Below are positions 1 through 6,690 of a DNA stretch of 10,674 nt, piece by piece. Each line of letters starts with the position of its first letter. Within the stretch, counting starts at the first letter, position 1. Below the pieces are notes generated by a model, which had not been told where the DNA came from, made no database searches, and saw nothing but the letters and a program-made list of their open reading frames with translations. The stretch is from Acidimicrobiia bacterium UBA1281 (GTDB taxonomy: Bacteria > Actinomycetota > Acidimicrobiia > Actinomarinales > Actinomarinaceae), in the NCBI GenBank assembly GCA_002308095.1, contig DBUV01000025.1:1-10674 (forward strand), written 5' to 3'. Position numbers and translations under genes: made by a program.

Positions 1-510
1 GTGTACAACCCTAAAGGTATAAATATTCCAGAATTATTTAAACACATTGCTAAAAGCAAATCAGTCTCCGGTTTTGAAGGTGCTGATGACTTAACTCAAG
101 ATATTCTTGAAGTTGAATGTAATGTATTGATTCCAGCTGCTGTAGGTGGAGTCATTACAACTTCCAATGTAAGCAACATAAAAGCTGATGTGGTAGTTGA
201 GGCTGCGAACTCTCCCACAACTGTCAGTGCCGATAAAGTATTAAGAGAAAATAATGTATTAATTATTCCTGACATTCTAGCTAACGCAGGAGGTGTTACA
301 GCTTCATATTTTGAGTGGGTACAAAATAGACAAAATTATTTATGGAAGGAAAAAGACTTATATGAAAGACTGATTGACACAATGACATCAGCTTTTGAAG
401 AAGTCTGGACTATATCGCAAAAAAATAATTGTGACTTAAGAACAGCCGCCCTTATAAAGGGAATTAAACGTGTTGCAGCTGCTAAGTTAACAAGAGGATT
501 ATTTCCCTAA
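1..510 (+). CDS. gdhA: Glutamate dehydrogenase, C-terminal part (5' end outside window)
   Basis: This is the last 170 or so codons of a Glu/Leu/Phe/Val dehydrogenase, most likely glutamate dehydrogenase, which interconverts glutamate with 2-oxoglutarate and ammonia in the cytoplasm using NAD(P). Visible family motifs in the Rossmann and C-terminal domain are CNVLIPAAVGGVIT (about 40-53 of the visible part), VVEAANSPTT (64-73), IIPDILANAGGVTASYFEWVQN (88-109 region) and a terminal RVAAAKLTRGLFP. The family is usually a little over 400 residues and the dinucleotide-binding N-terminal half is missing, so the GTG at base 1 is an internal valine codon and not a start. Coenzyme preference cannot be judged from this part. 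Its stop lies inside the 3' end of the convergent nuclease gene (12-nt overlap). Identification is firm at family level; glutamate as the substrate is inferred from the overall match. Confidence 0.93.
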   Translation: MYNPKGINIPELFKHIAKSKSVSGFEGADDLTQDILEVECNVLIPAAVGGVITTSNVSNIKADVVVEAANSPTTVSADKVLRENNVLIIPDILANAGGVTASYFEWVQNRQNYLWKEKDLYERLIDTMTSAFEEVWTISQKNNCDLRTAALIKGIKRVAAAKLTRGLFP

Positions 511-1473
511 TAATTTAGTAATATCATCAAGTAGGGAATTTTTCTCAATATTTAGTAAATCTAATTCTTCGTTAAGTTTTTTTACATCCACTTCTTTTAA
601 AGGACTTGAGTCAGGTAATTCATTTTGGTTTTCAAACATGTTAACTGCCTCGAGTGTTTCATTTAATTCAAGTATCCTATCTTCTATTTTTTGTAACGAA
701 TCTGTATTAGGTGCGTCATCGTTGAAAAGAGGACAAATCGGTTTATAGTAGCACCAGTCTTTACATAGATTATTCTTAGTTGCAGGGAAATTATTTTCTT
801 CAAAAGCCTTTTTAATATCTTCCCATATTTTAAGTATTTCAACTTTCGCCTCATCTAACATTGCATCGGTTACTTTTAATGTATGTATTGTTGAGTTTTT
901 TAAATAGATCAGCTTTAACTCCACAGGAGTTACACCTAATTCATCTCTAATAAGTAATGCGTATAATTTAAGAGCAAAGAATCTTGGTTCTTTATATTTT
1001 GCTAATGGTGATTTGCCTGATTTGTAATCTACAATTACAAGATTTCCATCTTTATCTTCATCCATTCTGTCTAATATTCCTCGTAAGTTTAAATCTTCTA
1101 TAGAACCTCTTACCCACCTTTCCTGCTCTAAAGGTTCTAACGTCTTAGGATTTTCAAGTTTTAGATAGTTATGTAGTAAATTGAGACCTTCTTGACCCCA
1201 CTCTCTCTCTTCTTCAATTGAGTTAAAAAGGTTAACATGCTCATCATTTCCTCTTACATTTGACCAGGCTTTTCTGAAAAGATTGTACAGGGTATCCGAT
1301 GTCCGTTCTTCACTTGGAAGACTATACAAGTCCTCCAAGGCTTGATGTACGGTTGTACCTTTAGCTTGTACTAGATTTGTGGGTTCTTTTATCTTATCAA
1401 CATTTGAAAATTTGAATTGTTTTGGACACGTCTTAAATTGAGATGCTCTAGATGGTGATAGATTTTTAATCAT
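499..1473 (-). CDS. RecB/Cas4-like PD-(D/E)XK exonuclease with Fe-S cysteines
   Basis: A 324-residue stand-alone RecB-family nuclease of the type common in actinobacteria. The N-terminal LSPSRASQFKTCP (5-17) carries Cys16. A conserved helix has H43 in GTTVHQALE. The nuclease core is RGILDRMD (131-138), with D135, followed by IVDYKSGK (147-154), with D149 and K151 as the expected metal-binding and catalytic residues. Cys237, Cys241 and Cys247 (CKDWCYYKPICP) complete a four-cysteine iron-sulfur staple as in AddB and Cas4. Residues about 258-320 are charged, leucine-rich and probably coiled coil, an extension after the nuclease domain. Such proteins are thought to act in DNA repair or end processing; the substrate is unknown. 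No cas genes are nearby, so a CRISPR role is not supported. The ATG at 1471-1473 lies 6 nt after a TATAGT -10 box, which supports this start and a leaderless mRNA. Confidence 0.88.
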   Translation of the reverse strand: MIKNLSPSRASQFKTCPKQFKFSNVDKIKEPTNLVQAKGTTVHQALEDLYSLPSEERTSDTLYNLFRKAWSNVRGNDEHVNLFNSIEEEREWGQEGLNLLHNYLKLENPKTLEPLEQERWVRGSIEDLNLRGILDRMDEDKDGNLVIVDYKSGKSPLAKYKEPRFFALKLYALLIRDELGVTPVELKLIYLKNSTIHTLKVTDAMLDEAKVEILKIWEDIKKAFEENNFPATKNNLCKDWCYYKPICPLFNDDAPNTDSLQKIEDRILELNETLEAVNMFENQNELPDSSPLKEVDVKKLNEELDLLNIEKNSLLDDITKLLGK

Positions 1474-1479
1474 ATTTAA

Positions 1480-1485
1480 ACTATA
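1480..1485 (-). promoter_or_regulatory. -10 box (TATAGT) of leaderless promoter for the RecB-like nuclease
   Basis: On the minus strand TATAGT is followed by 6 nt and then the ATG of the nuclease gene, so transcription should start at or within a base or two of the start codon. No convincing -35 is visible at 16-18 nt; the upstream stretch is an A/T tract (nine T on the plus strand, 1501-1509). The call rests on position and hexamer match only. Confidence 0.5.
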
Positions 1486-1514
1486 ACTGTATTTATTTTA
1501 TTTTTTTTTAAATG

Positions 1515-1520
1515 TAATCT
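1515..1520 (+). promoter_or_regulatory. -10 box (TAATCT) of leaderless promoter for the 37-aa ORF
   Basis: TAATCT ends 6 nt before the ATG at 1527, the same geometry as at the other divergent starts in this window. A weak TTTATT lies about 17 nt upstream (1492-1497). It shares the A/T tract at 1491-1510 with the divergent nuclease promoter. In such AT-rich DNA a chance match is quite possible. Confidence 0.38.
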
Positions 1521-1526
1521 TGATAT

Positions 1527-1640
1527 ATGAATAAGTTTTTAAAAGCACTTCAGATAATTGGGATAGCTTCATTTATATTATACTTTATTGTCGCAATGCT
1601 TTATAACTCAGCAAGTTGGTTCAATTATCTATTTAATTGA
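1527..1640 (+). CDS. Small single-span membrane protein, 37 aa (hypothetical)
   Basis: Reading from the ATG at 1527 gives 37 codons ending in TGA at 1638-1640. The product has Lys3 and Lys6, then an uninterrupted hydrophobic stretch at about residues 8-26 (IIGIASFILYFIVAML core), then a short aromatic tail with W31, F32, Y34 and F36. This suggests one membrane helix with the N-terminus inside. The supporting evidence is the TAATCT hexamer 6 nt before the ATG, the matched geometry of neighbouring leaderless promoters, and the fact that it fills most of an otherwise empty 209-nt gap. It lies 42 nt upstream of ino1 and could be cotranscribed with it. I do not recognise the family and assign no function. 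A random AT-rich ORF of this length is the main alternative. Confidence 0.42.
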   Translation: MNKFLKALQIIGIASFILYFIVAMLYNSASWFNYLFN

Positions 1641-1682
1641 TTTCTCATAAATTATCATAAAACTGGCGTTTGGTAAGGTTAC

Positions 1683-2762
1683 ATGATGGATAATAGCAAA
1701 ATTAAAGTAGCAGTTTTAGGTATAGGCAACTGTGCCAGTTCTCTCGTGCAAGGACTTGAATATTATAAAATTAATGACACAGAAAATGGATTAATATCTG
1801 ATGTAATTGGTGGTTACAGAGTCTCAGATATAGAGATTGTTGCTGCTTTTGATATAAATAAAAATAAAGTCGGTAAAGATTTGTCTGAAGCAATATTTTC
1901 AGAACCAAATAATACAACCAAGTTTTCAGATGTCCCAAATCTTGGTGTTACAGTGAGTCCCGGGAAAACACTAGATGGTATTGGAAAATTTGTAGTGGAT
2001 ATAATAAATCCAGTAGAAGACTCGGACACTGTTGTGGAAGTTTTGAAATCTTCAGAGGCAGAGATTTTAGTAAACCTTTTACCTGTTGGCTCTGATGAAG
2101 CTGTAAAGTTCTATGCTGAGTGTGCAATCGAAGCAAAAGTCGGGTTTATCAACTGTATCCCTGTATTTATTGCTAGAGATAAAGATTGGTATCAAAAGTT
2201 TTCAGATAATAACGTACCTTTAATCGGTGATGATATCAAGAGCCAGGTAGGAGCTACAATTGTTCATCGTGCTTTAGCTCAATTGTTCTCTGATAGGGGT
2301 ATTAATCTGAAAAGATCTTATCAACTTAATGTTGGTGGGAATATGGATTTTTTAAACATGCTTGAGGAAGACAGGTTGCAGACAAAAAGAACTAGCAAAA
2401 CAACATCTGTTACTTCTGTTGCCAATAAAGGTAAGGGAATGGAAGAGGGCACAGTTAGAATTGGGCCATCAGACTATGTTGAATGGCTTGAAGACCGTAA
2501 GAAAGCTTTTATTCGTCTTGAGGGTGAAGCTTTTGGTGGAGTGCCATTAAATATCGAACTTCAGCTTGAAGTATGGGATTCTCCTAACAGTGCTGGAGTA
2601 GTAATAGATGCAATTAGATATATGAAGTATTTCACTATGAAAAATGATTTAAAATCTTTAGATTTAGTTTCAGCTTGGTTGATGAAAGCACCAGCAGAAG
2701 CAGCTAAAGATCAGGATACTCTCAAAAAACTCCATGAACTTACTCATGAAGAGACTAAATAG
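1683..2762 (+). CDS. ino1: Inositol-3-phosphate synthase (myo-inositol-1-phosphate synthase)
   Basis: Converts D-glucose 6-phosphate to 1D-myo-inositol 3-phosphate through an NAD-dependent oxidation, aldol cyclisation and reduction. This is the first step toward inositol for phosphatidylinositol and, in many actinobacteria, mycothiol. The 359-residue product matches the short actinobacterial family closely. It shows an NAD-binding GIGNCASSLVQGLEYYK (13-29), VAAFDINKNKVGKDL (53-67), GDDIKSQVGATI (182-193), NVGGNMDFLNM (216-226), KRTSKT (235-240) with the conserved catalytic-region lysines, and LEVWDSPNSAGVVIDA (295-310). Two adjacent ATGs (1683 and 1686) are possible starts; an AAGG at 1675-1678 is better spaced (7 nt) for the second. 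Its TAG lies inside the convergent aminotransferase gene (8-nt overlap). The gene supports an actinobacterial host. Confidence 0.96.
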   Translation: MMDNSKIKVAVLGIGNCASSLVQGLEYYKINDTENGLISDVIGGYRVSDIEIVAAFDINKNKVGKDLSEAIFSEPNNTTKFSDVPNLGVTVSPGKTLDGIGKFVVDIINPVEDSDTVVEVLKSSEAEILVNLLPVGSDEAVKFYAECAIEAKVGFINCIPVFIARDKDWYQKFSDNNVPLIGDDIKSQVGATIVHRALAQLFSDRGINLKRSYQLNVGGNMDFLNMLEEDRLQTKRTSKTTSVTSVANKGKGMEEGTVRIGPSDYVEWLEDRKKAFIRLEGEAFGGVPLNIELQLEVWDSPNSAGVVIDAIRYMKYFTMKNDLKSLDLVSAWLMKAPAEAAKDQDTLKKLHELTHEETK

Positions 2763-4020
2763 ATTTAACTGATTCCTTAAAGATTTCCATTGCTTCTACA
2801 ACCTGATTATCAGGTGTAGTTAGTGGACCCATGAATCTTATTACGTTTCCTTCAAGACCACAATTGACAAGAAGCAAGCCAGCATCTCTTGCATTACTTA
2901 TGATTTTCATAGCTTTGTCTTTTGACGGAGATTTTGATTCTAGATTGGAAACAATTTCAACACCTATCATTGTCCCATAACCTCTCACATCCCCAATAAA
3001 GTCATGTTCATTTTTGAGAACATTTAAGAAATCATTCATAATTTGCGAGTGTCTTTTTACTGATTCTAATATATTTTCCTCATCAAACGCATCAAGCACT
3101 CCTAGTGCTGCTGCGCAAGAAACGGGAGATGCTCCAAATGTACTGCCAATTCCAGCATCATGGATTGCATCCATTATCTCAGATTTTCCAATAACAGCTG
3201 CTAATGGAAATCCTCCAGCAATTCCCTTTGCTAATGTTGCAATATCAGGGGATACATTAATTGTGTTTGCACCAAACATTTCTCCTGTTCTCCCAAATCC
3301 AGTTTGCACTTCATCAAAAATAAGAAGAATGTTATTTTGATGTGCAATATTTTTTATTTTTTTTAGAAAATATTCTGATGCAGGAATATAACCACCTTCA
3401 CCAAGTTGTATTTCAATTAGTATTGCTGCAATATTTGAAGAACCTATTTTTTCAAGATGTTCTTGAAACATATTTATAGCTTCATCATCACTTATGTCTC
3501 TATAATTATACGGAAACTCTGAGTGAGAAATAAAATCGGGAAATGGTCCGAAACCCTTTTTATAGGGATTTTCTTTTCCAGTTAATCCCATTGCCATATA
3601 TGTCCTGCCATGAAAGCCACCTTTAAAAGCTACAATGTGTTGTTTTCCTGTATAGTATCTTGCAATTTTTACAGCATTTTCTACAGCCTCAGCACCACTA
3701 TTAACTAGGAAAGTTTTAGTTTCGCCTTCAATTGGATACCTAGAATTTAACTCAGTACATACTTCAACTGCATTTTGATGAGGGGCGTATGCAAAACAAG
3801 AATGAGTGAAATTATCTAATTGTTTTTTAACTCTTTCAATTACTTTTGGGTGAACATGACCTGTGTTTAAAACAGCATAACCTCCAACATAATCCAAATA
3901 CCTTTTTTCATTTTCGTCCCAAATCTCTGCATTTTTCGCTCTTATAATTTTGGTTTCAAGAGATGGATTCCATGCTTTTGGAACATTAGCTTGGATTTGA
4001 TTTATTACTAATTCAGACAT
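2755..4020 (-). CDS. Class III PLP aminotransferase, 4-aminobutyrate aminotransferase-like
   Basis: A 421-residue omega-aminotransferase that moves an amino group from an omega-amino acid, perhaps 4-aminobutyrate, to 2-oxoglutarate using PLP. Motifs are GGYAVLNTGHVHP (46-58), NSGAEAVENA (107-116), FHGRTYMAMGLTG (136-148), DEVQTGFGRTG (236-246) with the PLP-ring aspartate D236, and LAKGIAGGFP (263-272) with Schiff-base K265. R395 (VIRFMGPL) matches the C-terminal substrate arginine of GabT. The usual EPVQGEGG reads EIQLGEGG (203-210), and Y48 stands where E. coli GabT has a substrate-pocket isoleucine, so the amine substrate may differ. I chose the ATG at 4018-4020. The frame extends 12 codons upstream to 4056, but that segment does not fit the family and a TACAGT -10 box lies 7 nt before the chosen ATG. 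No symbol is given because the substrate is uncertain. Confidence 0.88.
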   Translation of the reverse strand: MSELVINQIQANVPKAWNPSLETKIIRAKNAEIWDENEKRYLDYVGGYAVLNTGHVHPKVIERVKKQLDNFTHSCFAYAPHQNAVEVCTELNSRYPIEGETKTFLVNSGAEAVENAVKIARYYTGKQHIVAFKGGFHGRTYMAMGLTGKENPYKKGFGPFPDFISHSEFPYNYRDISDDEAINMFQEHLEKIGSSNIAAILIEIQLGEGGYIPASEYFLKKIKNIAHQNNILLIFDEVQTGFGRTGEMFGANTINVSPDIATLAKGIAGGFPLAAVIGKSEIMDAIHDAGIGSTFGASPVSCAAALGVLDAFDEENILESVKRHSQIMNDFLNVLKNEHDFIGDVRGYGTMIGVEIVSNLESKSPSKDKAMKIISNARDAGLLLVNCGLEGNVIRFMGPLTTPDNQVVEAMEIFKESVKSI

Positions 4021-4027
4021 ACAAATT

Positions 4028-4056
4028 ACTGTAACTGAAATAAAATTAATACTCAA
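4028..4056 (-). promoter_or_regulatory. Leaderless promoter of the aminotransferase gene (TTGAGT-17-TACAGT)
   Basis: On the minus strand TTGAGT (4051-4056) and TACAGT (4028-4033) are spaced by 17 nt, and the -10 ends 7 nt before the ATG at 4018-4020. This is the best -35/-10 pair in the window. It places the transcription start at the start codon and excludes the upstream in-frame ATG at 4056, which would fall in the -35 box. Confidence 0.58.
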
Positions 4057-4074
4057 TTTAATTACTACTAAAAT
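4046..4074 (+). promoter_or_regulatory. Leaderless promoter of the cell-wall operon (TTAATA-17-TAAAAT)
   Basis: TTAATA (4046-4051) and TAAAAT (4069-4074) are spaced by 17 nt; the -10 ends 8 nt before the ATG at 4083. Its -35 abuts that of the divergent aminotransferase promoter, so the two RNA polymerase sites overlap within a 62-bp gap and may compete. The -35 matches the consensus at four of six positions. Confidence 0.48.
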
Positions 4075-4082
4075 AGATTTAT

Positions 4083-4454
4083 ATGATTAACAATTTTCAT
4101 GGTGTTTGGGCAATAATTAGTATTTGGACTGCTGGCATAAGTGGAGTAGTTCTTATTGCAATATATATTTCAAGATCAGCAAAGTATGAAAAAATAGGAA
4201 CTTATTTAATTAATTTATCAATATCTACAATCCTTATTCAAACTGCCGGAGGTTTAATTTTATATTCACAAAAGATTGATCCAGGCTCATTCCACCTTTT
4301 TTACGGCGTAGTAGTATTATTTACGCTTACTTTCCTATATGTGTACAGATCTGAGATGAATAAAAATTATTATTTGTATTGGGGTTTAGCACTTCTTTTC
4401 CTTATGGGTCTTGAAATTAGGGCAATAATGACTCTTGGAAGAATTCTAGATTAA
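4083..4454 (+). CDS. Four-span conserved membrane protein, function unknown
   Basis: A 123-residue integral membrane protein with four predicted helices at about 8-29, 38-61, 69-88 and 96-113 and short loops. H6 (FHGVWA) sits just before helix 1 and H71 (FHLFYG) at the start of helix 3. Glu111 and Arg113 lie in the ELEIRA-like end of helix 4. This pattern (HG start, HxxYG, final R-A) resembles small four-helix proteins I recall from Acidimicrobiia and Chloroflexota, but I know of no assigned function. Paired intramembrane histidines could bind a metal or heme; that is speculation. It is the first gene of the five-gene unit with MurF- and Ddl-like enzymes, and its stop codon directly abuts the next ATG, so a link to the envelope is likely. 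It has no Shine-Dalgarno site and is probably read from a leaderless mRNA. Confidence 0.75.
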   Translation: MINNFHGVWAIISIWTAGISGVVLIAIYISRSAKYEKIGTYLINLSISTILIQTAGGLILYSQKIDPGSFHLFYGVVVLFTLTFLYVYRSEMNKNYYLYWGLALLFLMGLEIRAIMTLGRILD

Positions 4455-5165
4455 ATGGCTTTTCACCTTTTGTCAGATAAATCTACATTTGCATATTCAA
4501 ATGTAGATACTCCAAACATCTGCTACTTACATGGATGGGGAAGAGACAGTCAAGACTTTAAAGGCATTATGGATGTTTTCCCTGGGATGGCTATTGATCT
4601 TCCTGGTTTTGGCAAAACTAAACCTTTATCAGTCAGTCTAAGTCCTTTAGATTATGCAATACAATTAAATAATATCCTACCAAATGAAATTACAACTATT
4701 GTTGGACACTCTTTTGGCGGAAGAGTTGCAGTACACCTCTCTTTATTAAGGAATATTCAAAATCTAGTTCTTGTGGCTGTACCGTTAATCAAAATAAAAA
4801 AACCAAATAAATCTATAAACAAATTAACTCTATTCAAAAAACTGTATAAATACGGATTAATTTCAAAATCAAATCTTGAGTCAGTTAAAAATAAAATGGG
4901 TTCAGCTGATTATCGAAACTCAAATGGTGTAATGAGAGAAACACTTGTAAAAGCAGTTAATGATGACTTACATGAAAAATTGGGGCTAATTCAATCTAAT
5001 GTATTTTTAATTTGGGGAGAGAACGACACTGAAGTACCAGTATCAGTTGCAAATGAAGCTAATCTACTAATTAATAATTCTCAATTAACCATTATTCCAA
5101 ATGAAGGGCACAATATAGTTAGAAGTAATCCAAATTCATTATCTGAGGTGCTTAAAACTTTATGA
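4455..5165 (+). CDS. Alpha/beta-fold hydrolase
   Basis: A 236-residue alpha/beta hydrolase of the esterase/lipase/peptidase superfamily. The oxyanion-hole strand is YLHGWGRDS (24-32), the nucleophile elbow GHSFGGR (84-90) with Ser86, the acid probably D191 in WGENDTEVP, and the base H219 in NEGHN. A lysine-rich lid lies at about 112-150. There is no signal peptide, so it is presumably cytoplasmic. The ATG follows the preceding TAA with no gap and its TGA overlaps the next ATG (ATGA), so translation is probably coupled on both sides. The position upstream of MurF- and Ddl-like ligases suggests an envelope-linked substrate such as a lipid or peptide, but the fold does not reveal it. Family call is firm, substrate unknown. 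Confidence 0.85.
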   Translation: MAFHLLSDKSTFAYSNVDTPNICYLHGWGRDSQDFKGIMDVFPGMAIDLPGFGKTKPLSVSLSPLDYAIQLNNILPNEITTIVGHSFGGRVAVHLSLLRNIQNLVLVAVPLIKIKKPNKSINKLTLFKKLYKYGLISKSNLESVKNKMGSADYRNSNGVMRETLVKAVNDDLHEKLGLIQSNVFLIWGENDTEVPVSVANEANLLINNSQLTIIPNEGHNIVRSNPNSLSEVLKTL

Positions 5166-6688
5166 ATGGCAACTATTTTTTAATCCTGTTAATTTTAACT
5201 GGTGCCTCACTTTTAAATTCCGTAAAGTGGGCAAGATTCGCTCAAAGGGAGCACTATTTAGGTGGCTCTGTTACAAAGTTTTACTTTAGATGGGTTAAAT
5301 CAAAAACTTCCAACTACCTTCTCTTTATAACCTTATTACTAAGTGGGGTTGTGTCGCTATGGATTTATTACTTTCCATTGTTAGTAATTGTACTCACACT
5401 ATTTACACCAATTGGGTTAAGTTTTTCATCTAGAACTTCAAAAATAGAAAATACAGAAAGATTGTTACGGGTCAACAGATTTTATTATTTTGTTATTATT
5501 TCTATTTCAGCTGTTTCATTAGTTGTTGAATTAGGTTATTTACTTGCTTTATTAGCAAATATTTTTAGTTATTTTGTATACGATCAGTGCTTAAAAATAT
5601 TATTTAATTATGAGAAGTCACTTACTCAACATTATGTTGATAGCGCATCATCAAAACTAAAAAATGCAAACATACCTATAGTCGCAATTACTGGTTCTTA
5701 CTCAAAAACTACAACTAAAAATACTTTGAACCAAATATTGAGTACCCAAACTAATCCTTTTTCAACTAAAGAAAGTTTTAATAATCGGTTAGGAGTAGCT
5801 AAAGCTATAAATGAAGATCTCAAAGAGACTGATGAACTAGCAATTATTGAAATGGGTACATACGGAATGGGTGAAATCAGAGAATTGTGTTCTTGGGTTA
5901 GGCCACATATTTCAGTAATTACAGGTATAGCCCCTGTCCACCTTGAGAGGATGAAAACACTTGAAAATATCTTAGATGCAAAGTCTGAGATTGTTGAGCT
6001 TGCTGGGTCTGTTGTTATAAATGGAGATGATGAACTACTACTTAATCAAGCACGTTTGTGGGCAAACCAAAAAATTGTTTATGATTGTTCTACTACAAGT
6101 AAGCAGGCAATTGTTTTTGTACATTACGACAAGAATGTCCACAACATTTATGTCAAAGGAAAATTTATACTTTCGGTTAAAGCACCAGAATTACTACAGT
6201 TATCAATTGCACTATCTATAGGTGTTCTTTTAGCTCTAGATTTAGATATAGAAGAATTCTTTTCAAAAATTGATTTTTTAGAAAAAACTTCACACAGGCA
6301 ATCTTTAATAACTAGTGATCTTGGTCATAAAATAATTGATAACTCTTTTAACTCCAACCCTATGGCAATAGAACACTCATTAAAACTCCTTGAGCATGAA
6401 TCGACAGATCAATCAATGAAGTATCTAGTAACACCAGGAATGATTGAATTAGGAAGTGATCAATTTTCCTTAAATTATGCATTCGGTACAGAATCAAGCA
6501 AGGTTATTGACGAAGCTCTAGTAATAGGACATACAAATAAAAATTCATTACTTTTAGCATTCCAAGAAAATAATATACCTGCATATTGGTTTCCCAATAG
6601 AGATGAGGCTGTAGACTATTTGAATACTATTATAAAACCAGAAGATGTTGTATTATTTGAAAATGATTTACCAGACCATTATCCATAA
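5162..6688 (+). CDS. Membrane-anchored Mur ligase, MurF-like
   Basis: A 508-residue Mur ligase with a membrane-spanning N-terminal region (hydrophobic stretches at about 4-20, 51-69, 70-87 and 108-140) in place of the usual soluble MurF N-domain. The ligase core starts near 173. It has the ATP loop GSYSKTTTK (178-186), IIEMGTYGMGEI (228-239), ITGIAPVHLERM (253-264), AKSEI with Lys274 at the usual carbamylated position, VINGDDEL (285-292), IIDNSFNSNP (391-400), TPGMIELG (424-431) and a terminal ENDLPDHYP. By family it should add D-Ala-D-Ala, or a related dipeptide, to a UDP-MurNAc-tripeptide or similar acceptor. The next gene is a Ddl-like ligase, which would supply the dipeptide. The second loop glycine is replaced by Ser181. 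Start overlaps the previous stop by 4 nt. The alternative is a MurF-related ligase with another acceptor. Confidence 0.85.
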   Translation: MNGNYFLILLILTGASLLNSVKWARFAQREHYLGGSVTKFYFRWVKSKTSNYLLFITLLLSGVVSLWIYYFPLLVIVLTLFTPIGLSFSSRTSKIENTERLLRVNRFYYFVIISISAVSLVVELGYLLALLANIFSYFVYDQCLKILFNYEKSLTQHYVDSASSKLKNANIPIVAITGSYSKTTTKNTLNQILSTQTNPFSTKESFNNRLGVAKAINEDLKETDELAIIEMGTYGMGEIRELCSWVRPHISVITGIAPVHLERMKTLENILDAKSEIVELAGSVVINGDDELLLNQARLWANQKIVYDCSTTSKQAIVFVHYDKNVHNIYVKGKFILSVKAPELLQLSIALSIGVLLALDLDIEEFFSKIDFLEKTSHRQSLITSDLGHKIIDNSFNSNPMAIEHSLKLLEHESTDQSMKYLVTPGMIELGSDQFSLNYAFGTESSKVIDEALVIGHTNKNSLLLAFQENNIPAYWFPNRDEAVDYLNTIIKPEDVVLFENDLPDHYP

Positions 6689-6690
6689 AA

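Noticed and set aside
1..3. GTG at the first base as a start codon for a 169-residue protein
   Set aside because: The product begins in the middle of the glutamate dehydrogenase fold; the N-terminal half lies left of the window, so this is an internal valine codon.
237..1473. CRISPR link for the Cas4-like nuclease
   Set aside because: No direct-repeat array and no other cas gene occurs in the window; the protein matches the stand-alone actinobacterial RecB-like group.
1501..1509. Run of nine T as an intrinsic terminator
   Set aside because: No GC-rich or stable hairpin precedes it on either strand; it lies between divergent starts and fits a promoter A/T tract better.
1814..2136. Minus-strand open frames of 62-71 codons inside ino1
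   Set aside because: They are antisense to conserved ino1 codons and show no domain or start signal.
3014..3340. 108-codon open frame on the plus strand inside the aminotransferase gene
   Set aside because: It lies antisense to strongly conserved aminotransferase codons, has no recognisable domain and no start signal; it is a shadow of the real gene.
4021..4056. Twelve-codon N-terminal extension of the aminotransferase from the ATG at 4056
   Set aside because: The extra residues do not fit the family start, and the segment holds the -10 box, with the -35 overlapping that ATG; the ATG at 4018-4020 is far more likely.
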